A DNA stretch of 64,000 nt from Gammaproteobacteria bacterium. Its GTDB lineage: Bacteria; Pseudomonadota; Gammaproteobacteria; Pseudomonadales; Azotimanducaceae. Both the position numbers and the translations under genes were made by a program. Location of the stretch: contig JAPOXO010000101.1 of NCBI GenBank assembly GCA_026707045.1, positions 24,121 through 88,120 on the forward strand, in the 5' to 3' direction. Below the pieces are notes generated by a model that saw only the letters and a program-made list of their open reading frames with translations, ran no database searches and had not been told where the DNA came from. Positions 1 through 10,183 of this stretch are shown in pieces (the stretch's first letter is position 1; each line of letters opens with the position of its first letter).

Positions 1-732
1 GTCCTGCTCAAGGGACCAACCGGCTGCGGAAAGACACGATTTATCGAACACATGGCTTGGAGGCTATTCCCTGATCTTCAAGTATCGCATAGCAACCTCC
101 AAAGTCTGATAACAGTATCCTGCCACGAGGATTTGACCGCAACCGATCTTGTTGGACGGTATCTACTTGATCAAGACTCAACTTTCTGGCAGGACGGACC
201 ACTGACACGCGCTGTTCGCTCAGGAGCGATTTGTTACCTGGATGAAATTGTTGAAGCTCGCAAAGACACGACGGTCCTCATCCATTCTCTGACCGACCAC
301 AGACGGTTGCTTCCAATTGACAAGACCGGCGAAGTACTTCAGGCCCATGAGAGTTTCCTCCTTGTGATTTCGTACAACCCCGGCTATCAAAGCATTCTCA
401 AGGACTTGAAACCCAGCACGCGACAGAGATTTGTGAGCCTCGTCTTCGACTATCCACCTCCCGAACAAGAAGCGCTGATCATTGAAAGAGAGTGTGGGGT
501 TGACGGATCCAACGCACAGCGCCTAGCGACACTGGGCCAAAAGGTAAGGAATCTGCGCGACCATGGATTCGAAGAGGGAGTGAGTACTCGACTGCTGATA
601 TATGCCGGAGAGCTAATCGACAATGGTATTGCCGCACGGACTGCTATCGAATACGCCATTGTTCAATCCCTTACGGACGATCCTGAAGTCAAAGAAGCTC
701 TCAATTCGATTGCCGACATCGTCTTTCCATGA
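1..732 (+). CDS. CbbQ/NirQ/NorQ-family AAA+ ATPase (5' end off window)
   Basis: The reading frame is open from the first base, so the N-terminus (about 20-30 residues for this family) lies outside the window. Walker A is G-P-T-G-C-G-K-T at visible residues 5-12, and a Walker B-like stretch ending L-D-E-I is near residue 80. This is the MoxR-type AAA+ family that pairs with a VWA protein to remodel a metalloenzyme: RuBisCO (CbbQ) or nitric-oxide or nitrite reductase (NorQ/NirQ). Its stop overlaps the start of the VWA partner by four bases (ATGA), as expected for a co-translated pair. The client enzyme should be encoded just upstream but is not visible, so CbbQ and NorQ cannot be separated here. 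The family call is secure; the client is unknown. Confidence 0.93.
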   Translation, partial: VLLKGPTGCGKTRFIEHMAWRLFPDLQVSHSNLQSLITVSCHEDLTATDLVGRYLLDQDSTFWQDGPLTRAVRSGAICYLDEIVEARKDTTVLIHSLTDHRRLLPIDKTGEVLQAHESFLLVISYNPGYQSILKDLKPSTRQRFVSLVFDYPPPEQEALIIERECGVDGSNAQRLATLGQKVRNLRDHGFEEGVSTRLLIYAGELIDNGIAARTAIEYAIVQSLTDDPEVKEALNSIADIVFP

Positions 733-2747
733 CACGTTTAGTCGAGGTTGAAACGGTTCTTCGACTGTTTGCCGAGGGTGTTTCCGGACATGCGTTTCAG
801 ATTCATGAAATCGATGCCGTTACAGAGCCCTTTGCCCACAACCCCAATCGGATTCCACTCAAGAGCAGTTTCAATCTATATCTTCCTGTAGAGTTTTCCT
901 TCTTTGAATCAGAGTCGTTGAATCGTCGGGCATATTTTTACCTGGTACTACAACAATTAGGCTACAGAGAATTCGATACTTACGTCTTTGACATTAATAG
1001 GGCACGAACCGAAATCCTGTATCTGGGAGCAAAGCCTGCTCCCGTGAGTCACCTGGAGAGTGACCTCGAATTGTTTTACCAACACTTTGACAATTCGGAC
1101 TTAGCGCGCAGACTTTTTCACTTGATCGAAACCAAGAGAGTGAGTACGCATTTACTGCGGACGTACAAAGGTGCCGTCGTATATCGAGACAATATTCAGC
1201 CGTATGTGAACTCATTGCACGCGATTGAACCGGTGAATTCGGTCGACCGAGAGACCCTCGAACTCTCGGGCCATTTGCAAAGTGTTCCGGGCTCCAGATC
1301 GAGTCTTGCGAGCCTTGCTGAGCCTGCCTTGACCATCAAGTCGGATGTGTATGCGAGTGCGCATGCCACGATTGCCTGTTATCAAGAACTAGAAAAACTC
1401 GGGGAGAAGGAGGGTCACTTTCTCCTAGACAACACGGCAGAAATGAACGTCTCACTAGAGATCCTGCAACGTCAAGCAAGAGTCGAAGATTGGGAACGAG
1501 AACTTTCGGATCTCGACTCGGAACTCGAGGGCATCCAATTGCCAATCGATGAAGTCGAGGCAACGGAAACAGACGTGCTGGCTAGAGCGGATTCCATCCT
1601 GAAAGTGCAAAGAGACAGTTTGCGAAAACAAAAAGAACAACTGTCGCGTCGATTGCAAATTGAAAAGTCTTCAATAGGGCTTTCTCCTTCTCGAAAGGAG
1701 GAAGTTTTAGCTAGCTTTCGCTATGACGAGTGGGACTATCTCAATAGCAAGTGGCTGAGAAACTGGTGCCTGCTCCACGAATACTCTTTGAGCGACGAGC
1801 AATTGGGCGATGCTGATGGCCTCAAGAGAGCTGTACGACCCCATGTACAAAGCGTTCGCAAGCTTTTCGAGCAAATAAGACCTGCTGGAATGAAGCGCGT
1901 TAGGAGACAATTCGAAGGTGACGAATTGGACATCTCCGCTACAGTCGACTTGAGAGTAGACCGCAGATCTCGTGTTTCACCAGACGAGCGAATCTATTCT
2001 CGTAGAGACAGAGTTCATCGTGATGTCGCAACCGTAGTACTTGTCGATCTTTCAGCATCTACGGACTCACCGGTTGAAACCGTTACAACAGAAGAAAATC
2101 ACCATGGGAACCAAGAATTCAAGAGCCAAGATCTTCGAGATCCGTATTTCGACGATGAACGGCTCAATTCTGCGATTGACGCCAATCCTTTTCTTGATGG
2201 TCAGCAAGAGCACGGGAGACGGGTCATCGACATACAACGAGAAGCAGTTCTACTCCTAGCAACATCACTTGAGTCAATTCAAGACATCTATGCGATTTAC
2301 GGATTGTCCGGTTACGGAAAAGAAAACGTTGAAATCTATGTTGCCAAGGAATTCGATCAACCACTCTCCGAACATCGGTTAGCCGCGATCGCATCTATGG
2401 AACCCAAGCGGTCTACTCGGATGGGGCCATCCATTCGACACTCCACAAGCAAGTTGCTAGCAACAGGAGCCGCAATGAAGGTCTTGATGATTGTTAGTGA
2501 TGGTTTTCCTCAAGACTGCGACTACGGACCAGACCGAGCAAGCCACGAATACGGAGTTCAAGACACAGCCATGGCTCTACGCGAGGCCGATCAAAAGGGA
2601 GTCAAAAACTTTTGCGTTACTGTGGATCTCGCTGGGCACGACTACTTACGTAGGATGTGTCGAAAAGACAGATACCTCGTAATCGACGAAATCGAGTCGT
2701 TGCCGCTTGCTCTAAATGACTCGTACCGTTATCTCGTTTCCGGCTGA
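729..2747 (+). CDS. CbbO/NorD-type VWA-domain protein
   Basis: A 672-residue partner of the preceding AAA+ ATPase. The N-terminal half is helical, with a charged coiled-coil-like stretch near residues 245-320. A C-terminal von Willebrand A domain carries the metal-binding D-L-S-A-S motif near residue 437 and S-D-G-F-P near residue 590. CbbO/NorD proteins are the adaptor subunits that bind the client enzyme while the Q ATPase ring remodels it. An acidic, probably disordered insert follows the MIDAS (around residues 445-490), a common feature of the family. The length fits NorD or a short CbbO. Start ATG overlaps the stop of the ATPase. Cytoplasmic, with no signal peptide. Confident as family; the specific client is not determinable. 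Confidence 0.92.
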   Translation: MTRLVEVETVLRLFAEGVSGHAFQIHEIDAVTEPFAHNPNRIPLKSSFNLYLPVEFSFFESESLNRRAYFYLVLQQLGYREFDTYVFDINRARTEILYLGAKPAPVSHLESDLELFYQHFDNSDLARRLFHLIETKRVSTHLLRTYKGAVVYRDNIQPYVNSLHAIEPVNSVDRETLELSGHLQSVPGSRSSLASLAEPALTIKSDVYASAHATIACYQELEKLGEKEGHFLLDNTAEMNVSLEILQRQARVEDWERELSDLDSELEGIQLPIDEVEATETDVLARADSILKVQRDSLRKQKEQLSRRLQIEKSSIGLSPSRKEEVLASFRYDEWDYLNSKWLRNWCLLHEYSLSDEQLGDADGLKRAVRPHVQSVRKLFEQIRPAGMKRVRRQFEGDELDISATVDLRVDRRSRVSPDERIYSRRDRVHRDVATVVLVDLSASTDSPVETVTTEENHHGNQEFKSQDLRDPYFDDERLNSAIDANPFLDGQQEHGRRVIDIQREAVLLLATSLESIQDIYAIYGLSGYGKENVEIYVAKEFDQPLSEHRLAAIASMEPKRSTRMGPSIRHSTSKLLATGAAMKVLMIVSDGFPQDCDYGPDRASHEYGVQDTAMALREADQKGVKNFCVTVDLAGHDYLRRMCRKDRYLVIDEIESLPLALNDSYRYLVSG

Positions 2748-2771
2748 CAATCGAGCAAGATTGCTAAGAGG

Positions 2772-3431
2772 CTAATCGTCTCCGCCGAATATCCCGATGA
2801 TCTGCAGCAGATTGATGAACAAAATGTAGATCGATGTGAAGAGTGTGACGGTGGCAATGATGTAGTTGCGTTCACCGCCCAATACGATCTGACTTGTTTG
2901 CCAGAGAATCATTGCGCATGCAACAATAACCATGAATCCGGAAATCATCAGCGCAAATGGCGTCAAATTCACGAAAAATGACATGATGATGATGCCAACT
3001 ATGACAACGATCGAGACTGTGATGAACTGGCCAAGCCAACTAAAGTCTGTTCGTCTAACGATAGTGTAAAGTGAGAGACCCACAAATGTCGCGGCAGTAA
3101 GTGCCAGCGCTTGGGCAACAATCATTGGGTTGATGCTGAGATAAATTGAAACAATCGGCCCCAGTGCCACCCCAAGAAAACCCGTGTACACGAATGTCCA
3201 AAACAAGCCCCATACGCTCCGTGCTGTCATGTGGACTACAATCGAAAGCCCGATGATTCCAGCAAAATACAAAAGTGGATTCATAAAAGGCAATCGGGCA
3301 TAAATTGCTACGGTGGCGCAGACGGCTGAAAAACCAATCGTTGCGGACAGCAACAAATACGTGGAACGCAAGACACTATTGACTTCGATAGCTTGTGCTG
3401 GCGATCTGATTGCGATTCGGGCACTCTGCAT
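2772..3431 (-). CDS. Bax inhibitor-1/YccA-family integral membrane protein
   Basis: A 219-residue protein with about seven hydrophobic segments and an extended N-terminal cytoplasmic tail, the layout of the BI-1/YccA (UPF0005) family. YccA modulates the FtsH protease in E. coli, and other members behave as pH-sensitive calcium leaks. Which role applies here is not shown. Start ATG has AAGGA ten bases upstream. It converges with the VWA gene (25-base gap) and is not obviously in an operon. Confidence 0.9.
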   Translation of the reverse strand: MQSARIAIRSPAQAIEVNSVLRSTYLLLSATIGFSAVCATVAIYARLPFMNPLLYFAGIIGLSIVVHMTARSVWGLFWTFVYTGFLGVALGPIVSIYLSINPMIVAQALALTAATFVGLSLYTIVRRTDFSWLGQFITVSIVVIVGIIIMSFFVNLTPFALMISGFMVIVACAMILWQTSQIVLGGERNYIIATVTLFTSIYILFINLLQIIGIFGGDD

Positions 3432-3814
3432 GGTTTACTAGTCCTTGATGACAGACACTTGATTATCACATAGTAGGGTCAAGTCGGGAAAATTCAACTG
3501 CGTGGCTTTCCAAGCGGTTAAAGGCTTTTCATTGCATCAAGCAATGTGACTCAAAAGACTTACTGGTGATATATACAGTGCTTTGAAATTGCTAAGAACT
3601 CACTGAATTAGATTGGGCTCAATCATGAGGCTACGTGGGACTTCTAGGACCCGCATTGCGATTTTGATCTTTGCATACAACACTGTAAACTCCGAATGTC
3701 GCTGAGTGCCTTGAATCTCCAAAGAAATTGGTCCGACTAAGGACAAGCATCCTGTACGTCTGTGCGGCTAGAACTCAAGTGACTAGTTCTTAAGGACGAA
3801 CAAACATCGATCCG
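3432..3814. other. gene-poor intergenic stretch
   Basis: About 380 bases between the YccA-like gene and the HicB-like gene. It is AT-rich, with no credible reading frame, RNA gene or long inverted repeat found by eye. The right part is downstream sequence of the HicB-like gene and the left part should hold the promoter of the YccA-like gene. Confidence 0.4.
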
Positions 3815-4027
3815 TTAAGCGAGCATCAAGCGTACACCTTTCGGCGATGGAATCGGACGTCCCAATTCAGTAGCTCGGTCAATCCGGAATTCAATGGCAT
3901 CCTTAATGTTTTTCAATGCGGACTCTTGATCAGTACCATATGCCACGCAACCCGACAGTTCAGGTACTTCGGCAACAAAAACTTGATCGTCATTGCTCCA
4001 ATATATGATGATTTCGTACTTGTACAT
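3815..4027 (-). CDS. HicB-like (UPF0150) small protein, no HicA partner seen
   Basis: A 70-residue protein with the HicB partial-RNase-H-like fold signature: strands around Y-K-Y-E-I, the V-A-E-V-P-E-L-S-G-C stretch near residues 18-27, then A-L-K-N-I-K-D-A-I-E. HicB proteins are antitoxins of HicA mRNA interferases, but many short solitary HicB-like proteins exist. The roughly 320 bases upstream hold no HicA-like frame. There is also no C-terminal HTH or ribbon-helix-helix region, so DNA-binding autoregulation is unlikely. Annotate as an orphan HicB-like protein rather than a functional toxin-antitoxin module. Confidence 0.8.
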   Translation of the reverse strand: MYKYEIIIYWSNDDQVFVAEVPELSGCVAYGTDQESALKNIKDAIEFRIDRATELGRPIPSPKGVRLMLA

Positions 4028-4348
4028 TAGTAGTCTCTACCGAGCTTGTATTGCTGCTGATTTGGATTCAATCTTGTTAGCATCCTAGAAACCAACAACA
4101 CAACATTGATGAGGTGTACCAGCTCGACCGGACAGTCCAATGTTCTACTCTACTACCCCTTTCTTTCCCATGAGTAAATTCCTACTAGATCAACCGTCTA
4201 GCTTAGGAAATTTGATGCACCTTCAACATCCTTTCATCGCCTAGATAGTTGGGGAGTCCGGTGTGCTGACGACAATCTAGCAACACATATGTGTTTCTTT
4301 TGAATTCCCAACCACTACCCTCTAGTACAGGATAGTCTGGATTTGCTA
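4028..4348. other. intergenic stretch without recognised genes
   Basis: About 320 bases separating the end of putA from the orphan HicB-like gene. I looked specifically for a HicA frame on the minus strand. Only a 37-codon frame from a TTG, ending in TAATG at the hicB start, is present, and it does not resemble HicA. No convincing terminator or RNA. Confidence 0.4.
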
Positions 4349-7300
4349 CTACAGCCGCATTAGCGCAACGTTTCCACCCGTTGCCGTCTCATTTCGACTA
4401 ACCACTCTTTCCACTACAAAACGCTGCAGGTAAAACGGACCTCCGGCCTTTGGTCCTGTTCCGGACAAGCCCTCTCCACCAAACGGTTGGGTGCCGACAA
4501 CAGCACCAATTATTGATCGGTTCACGTACAGATTGCCCGTCCGAATTTGGTCAGTAAACATGTCGATTGTCGACTCGATGCGGCTGTGAATACCGAAGGT
4601 CAGTCCATAGCCCAGCGCATTGATTTCTCCGACAAGATTCTCAATGTCTTGCTTTTTGAATCGATGGACTCCCATGATCGGCCCAAAATATTCGGTATTG
4701 AAGGAGGATATGTTCGAAGCATCCACCACAGTAGGTAGAACAAAGTGCCCTACTTCAGGCAGGTCTGTTTTCATTCGATAGAGCAACTTGTTGTCACCAA
4801 CGCTTGATTCCAACCAATTTCTCGCTTCCGCGTCGATGACTGGTCCAACATTGACGCTCCAGTCTCCTGGATTTCCAATGCTCAGCGCATCGATCGCTCC
4901 GTACACCAATTCCATTACTTCGTCCGCGATCTCTTCCTGAATGCAAAGTAGCCGCAATGCCGAACATCTTTGTCCTGCACTCTTGAACGCGGAAAGAACG
5001 ATATCGTCGACCACGTGCTCCACCTGGGCCGAAGAATCCACAATCATTACGTTTACACCACCTGTCTCTGCAATCAATGGAACTAGTGGCCCATCTTGAT
5101 TGGCGAGCGACTGTGCAATCGACTTGGCGGCCGCAACGGACCCCGTAAAGGCAACGCCATCGATCAAAGGATGGGAGACGATTTGTTTTCCTACATCGTC
5201 TCCTCCGGGGATGACTCGAAATGTTTTAGGCTCAATTCCGGACTCGTAGGCTAAATCTCTAACTCGAAGTGCGACTAGGCACGTCTGGGGTGCAGGTTTG
5301 GCTACAACGGTATTTCCCGTGACCAAGGCTGCAGCTATGGGACCAACAAAGATCGAAACTGGAAAGTTCCAGGGACTGATTGTTGCGAAAGTACCTCGAG
5401 GATACGCCTTGAGGATGTTAGTTTCCCCCGTGGGTGAGGGCAATTCGTTCGTACCATGAAGGAGTTTCGCTTGAGCGGCGTAGTAACGGCAAAAGTCCTC
5501 AGCTTCTCTCAGCTCGTTAATTGCATCTTCTACAGACTTGCCAGCTTCGCGATTTAGCAGTGCAACAAGCTCTTCCCGGTGACTAACTAGGGAATCCGCC
5601 CACAAATCTATTTTCTTTGCTCGATCCTCTATGGCCACAGTGGACCAATAGTCCTGTGCGCCGTGAACTTCCTCAATGTAGTGTGCTACCTGAACGCTGT
5701 TGACCGATGCATACCTTCCCACCCTATCGATCGGATCGCTGGGGCTGGTAACTTCGGTCCCATCCTCAGCGAAGTCCCACTGGTGGGTGGTCCACTTACC
5801 GACTGCCTTTTGAAAAGGATCCCGCAGACAGGTGTTTCCAAAGTCGATTCCGAACGAATTAGTCCTTTCTTGTCCGTACAGTTCGCTCGGCATTCGAATT
5901 TGCCTGTGCTTGTGTTGCTCGTCAGATTCAACTTGATTGATTGGATCGCTAACAACTTGCTCAACCGACAATTCTGAATCGAAAATCCTATTGACAAAGC
6001 TCGTGTTGGCACCATTCTCTAGCAGTCGCCGCATTAAGTACGGCATTAGGTCTTTGTGATTTCCGACGGGTACATACACTCGGCAGCCAGGATAGTCGTT
6101 GAACTGTCGGCGAGCGACTTGATGCAGCAACTCGCCCATTCCGTAAATTCGCTGGAATTCGTAAGGTTTGCCCTCTCCCAAGCAATGTACGGAGGCAATT
6201 GTGTGTGCGTTATGTGTTGCGAACTGAGGAAAGATGCTTTCGCTGTGTCCAAACATCTTTCCCATGCAGGTCAGATAGGACAGGTCGGTATTCTGCTTTT
6301 GCGTGTAGACCGGAAACTGTACTAGGCCATTCACCTGGGCATGTTTGATCTCATAGTCCCAATACGCTCCCTTGACCAAGCGTACGTTGATTTTGGTTTG
6401 GTTGGTTCGAGCTAGCTCTGCCAACCAGTCAATAAGCGCAACCGCTCTCTTCGAGTAAGCCTGCGTCACAACTCCCAGTCCTTCCCATTCTCTAATGACC
6501 GGATTCTTAAGCAATTCTTCGACGACTCTCAGGCCTACTTCGCATCGTTCTGACTCTTCTCCGTCAATCGTGAGCGGGACACCTGCTTGCGCCGCTCTAA
6601 GGCACAACGGTTCCATCATCTCTACCAAACCAGCGACGGCAGACTTGGCATTGAGCGGCTCAATTCTTGGATGCAATGCAGTTAGCTTCACGGACATTCC
6701 ATGTCCAAGTTCGGATTTTGAACGATGAGATGCAATGTGATTCAACGCTTCCATGTAGGAGTCGAAGTAGCGGTCCGCAACTTCAAATGATCGTGCGCCC
6801 TCTCCTAACATATCGAACGAAGCGGTCCACTTGGTCCTTGACACAGCTTCTTCGATGGTCTCCCCTGCCACAAACGCACCGCTAAGAATGTCTAAAGCCG
6901 TCATTAGCGCGTTTCGAGTAACGGTTTCGCCGGCACGAGTAGCAAAACGAGAGAACCAACGATTTGCATCGTCACGAACTTCGGCCCCCAACTCAATCAG
7001 ATTGCCAGTGAGGATCAACGCCCACGTACCGGCATTGACAAATACGGAGTCGGATCCGCCAGCGTGTTTGGACCAGTCTCCCTGACGCAATTTCTCTGAA
7101 ATCAGTTCTTCAGCAGTTCGCTCGTCCGGGATTCGTAGGAGTGCTTCGACTAAGCACAGCAGAACAACCCCTTCTTCGCTAGTTAATCCGTATTCGTGCA
7201 GAAATCGCTCAACTATGGGACTCTCGTTCTTACGTTCGCGACACTCGGCTACAAGGCTTCTGGCATCTATCTGAACTTGTTCGCGTTGAGCAACCGTGAA

Positions 7301-7390
7301 CTGCTGCGTGTTGAGCAGGTTGGCTATTGCATCGTCTTCGGTTCGCAAAAGAGATCGTCCAAGATCGAGCCACCGTTCCTGCATCGTCAT
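4349..7390 (-). CDS. putA: Bifunctional proline dehydrogenase / L-glutamate-gamma-semialdehyde dehydrogenase
   Basis: A 1013-residue PutA that oxidises proline to glutamate through P5C, with FAD in the N-terminal barrel and NAD in the C-terminal dehydrogenase. The proline dehydrogenase domain shows R-L-V-K-G-A-Y-W-D near residue 335 and R-R-L-L-E-N-G-A-N further on. The aldehyde dehydrogenase domain shows E-T-G-G (general base Glu near 773) and G-Q-R-C-S-A with the catalytic Cys near 806. There is no ribbon-helix-helix region at the N-terminus, so this is a minimal (type A) PutA that does not repress its own gene. Start ATG has AAGGA eight bases upstream. It probably stands alone; the next gene upstream on the same strand is 89 bases away. 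Confidence 0.96.
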   Translation of the reverse strand: MTMQERWLDLGRSLLRTEDDAIANLLNTQQFTVAQREQVQIDARSLVAECRERKNESPIVERFLHEYGLTSEEGVVLLCLVEALLRIPDERTAEELISEKLRQGDWSKHAGGSDSVFVNAGTWALILTGNLIELGAEVRDDANRWFSRFATRAGETVTRNALMTALDILSGAFVAGETIEEAVSRTKWTASFDMLGEGARSFEVADRYFDSYMEALNHIASHRSKSELGHGMSVKLTALHPRIEPLNAKSAVAGLVEMMEPLCLRAAQAGVPLTIDGEESERCEVGLRVVEELLKNPVIREWEGLGVVTQAYSKRAVALIDWLAELARTNQTKINVRLVKGAYWDYEIKHAQVNGLVQFPVYTQKQNTDLSYLTCMGKMFGHSESIFPQFATHNAHTIASVHCLGEGKPYEFQRIYGMGELLHQVARRQFNDYPGCRVYVPVGNHKDLMPYLMRRLLENGANTSFVNRIFDSELSVEQVVSDPINQVESDEQHKHRQIRMPSELYGQERTNSFGIDFGNTCLRDPFQKAVGKWTTHQWDFAEDGTEVTSPSDPIDRVGRYASVNSVQVAHYIEEVHGAQDYWSTVAIEDRAKKIDLWADSLVSHREELVALLNREAGKSVEDAINELREAEDFCRYYAAQAKLLHGTNELPSPTGETNILKAYPRGTFATISPWNFPVSIFVGPIAAALVTGNTVVAKPAPQTCLVALRVRDLAYESGIEPKTFRVIPGGDDVGKQIVSHPLIDGVAFTGSVAAAKSIAQSLANQDGPLVPLIAETGGVNVMIVDSSAQVEHVVDDIVLSAFKSAGQRCSALRLLCIQEEIADEVMELVYGAIDALSIGNPGDWSVNVGPVIDAEARNWLESSVGDNKLLYRMKTDLPEVGHFVLPTVVDASNISSFNTEYFGPIMGVHRFKKQDIENLVGEINALGYGLTFGIHSRIESTIDMFTDQIRTGNLYVNRSIIGAVVGTQPFGGEGLSGTGPKAGGPFYLQRFVVERVVSRNETATGGNVALMRL

Positions 7391-7479
7391 GTTGGTTGTC
7401 CTTTTTCTAATCTCAAATTTTGTGAAAAACTGCTAGATTCGTCAGATTTAAAGCCCGAGCTAAGCCGTTTTAGTTGTGG

Positions 7480-8715
7480 CTAACTAATAGTCTCAGCCTC
7501 GGGTCTGCCGGAAACTCCAGAGATCATGTTTCTGGCTTCTTTCGACGACTTTAAAGAAGGTTTTCCACGAGCCGCAAAATTGAAAGGTTCCGTATCAATG
7601 TCTTCCAGATTTCGTTCTCCAGCTAGCACTTCCTGTTTCCACTGATCGTGCTCACTCTGACGGTCGTGAAACTCGGGCATTACTTCTCGCGCAAACAGAG
7701 ACAGACTGGCGCAGATGTCCACATGTGAGTTCTTTCCTGCCTGATTAAGCAATATCACTTGATCAACATTTGCCTTCTCCAATTCACGAAGACGATTTCT
7801 GATTGTCTCTGGGGATCCAATGAGCTCACTCCCAGATCTACGCTTGCCTTCAGGTGTTTGTTTCCACTGCTGATAGCGTTCCCAAAAGTTGATTGCTCCG
7901 GGTGCAAATGGACCTTCCTTGTTGTAAAGTTGAAGTGCAAATTGAAAGAACGTCCAGCCGTCGGCTTTCTGCCATGCTTCTTCGTCCGTTTCTGCACACA
8001 TGAAGCCGGACACAACCGCAATATTGGGATTGACTTCATACTCCTCAAGCTTCTCTAGTCCATGCACGAAAGTGTTGTAGTAAGCATTCACCCATGCTCG
8101 AGCAGCTTCCAAACTGACGAATTTGAAGCACAAGGATCCCATCCCTCGACGGGCAGCGTAACGAATTGTGTCTAGCTGCGAACAAGCGATCCATAGAGGC
8201 GGATGAGGTTTCTGCAGTGGCTTGGGAACAACACAGCGCAAAGGAAACTTGAAGAACTCACCATCGTATTCCCATCCGTGATTCCAAAACATGGGCAATG
8301 TACACCGGACAGCATCTTCCCATACATCTCTCTTGTCGCGGAATCGCAAATTGAACGGATGTAGTTCGGTTACGGATGCTCCTTCACCGAGTCCTAGTTC
8401 CACTCTCCCATCTGAAATCAAATCCAGTGTTGCGATTCTCTCGGCGACGCGCGCCGGATGATTGGTGGTGAGCTGTACGATTCCGTGTCCCAGTCGAATC
8501 TGCTTCGTGCGCTGGCTGGCGGCTCCCAAAAAGACTTCAGGAGCGGATGAATGAGAGTACTCCTCAAGAAAGTGATGTTCGACTTCCCAGGCATAGTCAA
8601 TCCCTAGCCGGTCGGCCAGCTCGATCTGAGCAAGCGATTCCTTCAGCAGCTGGTGTTCGCCGTTTGGCTCCCAATCACGCGGCAGTTGGTGCTCGTAAAA
8701 GATCCCAAATTTCAT
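7480..8715 (-). CDS. LLM-class flavin-dependent oxidoreductase (bacterial luciferase-like)
   Basis: A luciferase-like (LLM) monooxygenase of 411 residues. It opens M-K-F-G-I-F-Y-E-H-Q as the first barrel strand, has L-T-T-N-H-P-A-R-V-A-E-R in the flavin-binding region and D-G-R-V-E-L-G-L-G-E-G after it, all typical of FMN-dependent TIM-barrel oxidoreductases. An in-frame ATG 30 codons upstream exists, but the extra residues are Arg/Lys-rich and outside the family fold, so the start at 8715 is preferred. The substrate is unknown. The organisation next to putA (same strand, 89-base gap) does not prove a shared pathway. Confidence 0.88.
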   Translation of the reverse strand: MKFGIFYEHQLPRDWEPNGEHQLLKESLAQIELADRLGIDYAWEVEHHFLEEYSHSSAPEVFLGAASQRTKQIRLGHGIVQLTTNHPARVAERIATLDLISDGRVELGLGEGASVTELHPFNLRFRDKRDVWEDAVRCTLPMFWNHGWEYDGEFFKFPLRCVVPKPLQKPHPPLWIACSQLDTIRYAARRGMGSLCFKFVSLEAARAWVNAYYNTFVHGLEKLEEYEVNPNIAVVSGFMCAETDEEAWQKADGWTFFQFALQLYNKEGPFAPGAINFWERYQQWKQTPEGKRRSGSELIGSPETIRNRLRELEKANVDQVILLNQAGKNSHVDICASLSLFAREVMPEFHDRQSEHDQWKQEVLAGERNLEDIDTEPFNFAARGKPSLKSSKEARNMISGVSGRPEAETIS

Positions 8716-9103
8716 CTGTTTATTCCGTCGCCTTCTTCTCTTCGGATTATTTTCAATACATTCTTCACTTCCATCACAAATTTGCCACGACGGCTGTAAA
8801 TCCAATTGAAGTCAAGATTCATTAGACCAGATTGCAATCAGTACGAGTACCGGTTTGATTGACGCCAAATCGAGATGAAGTGAAATTAAACACAATGGGT
8901 CCGTTACTTGAATCAGCAAGCCCAATTCGAAGCTCGCTATTCACCGTACTTTAGTTCAGCGCAAGCTTTAGCCAATAGCATTGAGTGAACCTCATTGTGT
9001 CTCTCGAGTCTTAGTACAAAATAGTGATTGGATGATTCAGGTTGTCTAGGGAGAGTCACGACACTAAATGGCCTGGAAACACCCGAATGGATCAGGAATA
9101 GTC
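8716..9103. other. divergent intergenic region
   Basis: About 390 bases between the divergently read flavin oxidoreductase and the DUF2799-like gene. It must contain both promoters, but no clean -35/-10 pair, operator palindrome or small RNA was recognised. Confidence 0.35.
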
Positions 9104-9871
9104 ATGCACTCACAAATACGCAGTTCATCGAGACATTTGGATCACAAAAGCAGACATCACATCTCTCGTCGAGTTTTGGTTGTCTGTCGTTCGACAATGC
9201 TTACCTTTCTGGTTGTAAGCACATGTGCAGTATTCCTTTCCTCCTGCGCATCCTTGAGTGAAGTCGATTGTCATTACGCCGACTGGTATGCAAAAGGTCT
9301 TGTAGACGGCGCAAACGGAACTACGATGGAGCAATTCAACAGGTATGTGAAGGACTGTTCCCGCCACGGAGTCTCGCCCGACCGTACGCAATACATGGAT
9401 GGCCGAGAAACTGGATTGGAATCTTACTGTACAAGAGCTCGCGGATTCGCAACGGGCCATTCAGGAGGAGAGTACAAGTACGTATGTCCAACTTCATCGG
9501 AACAACAATTCCTTTCCGGTTACGATCCTGGGCGTCGACTGCACAACGCGGAATTCGACGTACAGTCAATCAATGCGAGCATTAGGAGTCTCAACAGCTC
9601 GATTGACAGACTAGAAAGAGAACTCGAGAGGTTCGAATTAGAAAGAATGCGAGGAGACAAGGCAACCGATGACGGAGAGCCGGACACAGAGACAGAAGAC
9701 GAAAAAACAGAACGCAGAGTGAGAGAGATCACTCGCATTGAGTCAGAAATCGCCAATAAACAGCAACAAATTCGACGTCAATACGAGCTTAAAGTTGATG
9801 TGATGGTGACGTATCGTGAAACCGTGCGAGAAGTTGAGGATCTGGGGTTCACTGTGAACGAAAAATACTGA
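9104..9871 (+). CDS. DUF2799-like exported protein (probable lipoprotein)
   Basis: The start at 9104 is chosen because AGGA lies six bases upstream; ATGs at 9068 and 9197 are alternatives. A hydrophobic stretch leading to L-S-S-C is a plausible lipobox. The mature part carries the features of DUF2799 proteins: a short Cys-containing D-W-Y-x-x-G-x-x-D-G motif, then Y-x-x-G-R-x-x-G-L-x-x-Y-C, then C-P near the middle. The C-terminal third (from about residue 150) is strongly charged and coiled-coil-forming with an acidic insert. The function of the family is unknown; an envelope location is inferred from the signal. No operon partner: the next gene is a tRNA. Confidence 0.75.
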   Translation: MHSQIRSSSRHLDHKSRHHISRRVLVVCRSTMLTFLVVSTCAVFLSSCASLSEVDCHYADWYAKGLVDGANGTTMEQFNRYVKDCSRHGVSPDRTQYMDGRETGLESYCTRARGFATGHSGGEYKYVCPTSSEQQFLSGYDPGRRLHNAEFDVQSINASIRSLNSSIDRLERELERFELERMRGDKATDDGEPDTETEDEKTERRVREITRIESEIANKQQQIRRQYELKVDVMVTYRETVREVEDLGFTVNEKY

Positions 9872-9905
9872 GCAAGATATTTGATCACTTTCCTGTCAAG
9901 ATCAA

Positions 9906-9929
9906 GACCCAATTGATCAATTGAGGGTC
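9906..9929 (+). terminator. hairpin downstream of the DUF2799-like gene (putative terminator)
   Basis: GACCC and GGGTC flank a self-complementary AATTGATCAATT core 35 bases after the stop codon. There is no clear T-run behind it, so intrinsic termination is only suggested. Confidence 0.35.
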
Positions 9930-10013
9930 GTGGTTTGTGTTCAGACCCCAAATCATTCATTGGTCTCAAACTACAATACGCGGATTAATCCTTCGAATGT
10001 TCAACGAAGTGTT

Positions 10014-10090
10014 GGCTACGTAGCTCAGTGGGTAAGAGCACAGCACTCATAATGCTGGGGTCGTTGGTTCGAGTCCAACCGTAGCTACCA
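10014..10090 (+). tRNA. tRNA-Met (CAT), elongator type
   Basis: A 77-base tRNA ending in an encoded CCA. The acceptor stem GGCTACG pairs with CGTAGCT (terminal G-U). The anticodon stem CAGCA/TGCTG encloses CTCATAA, giving anticodon CAT. The T arm contains GGTTCGAGTCC. The body closely matches the elongator methionine tRNA of enterobacteria. The initiator form is unlikely because position 1-72 is paired (G-U) and the GGG/CCC anticodon stem is absent. A lysidine-modified Ile tRNA is not excluded but less likely. Confidence 0.95.
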
Positions 10091-10183
10091 CCTCGTATTG
10101 GAGTACATCCAAGGACACGCTCGAGGATCGACTAATCCTCCACGATAAAACAATTCGAAGACTCAAAGCACAAAGTCACATTC

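Noticed and set aside
3500..3560. tRNA-like D-arm (GCGTGGC...AGCGGTTAAAGGC)
   Set aside because: No acceptor stem, anticodon arm or T arm completes the pattern.
4028..4180. HicA toxin gene upstream of the HicB-like gene
   Set aside because: The only frame that meets the hicB start (TAATG) is 37 codons with no HicA motifs.
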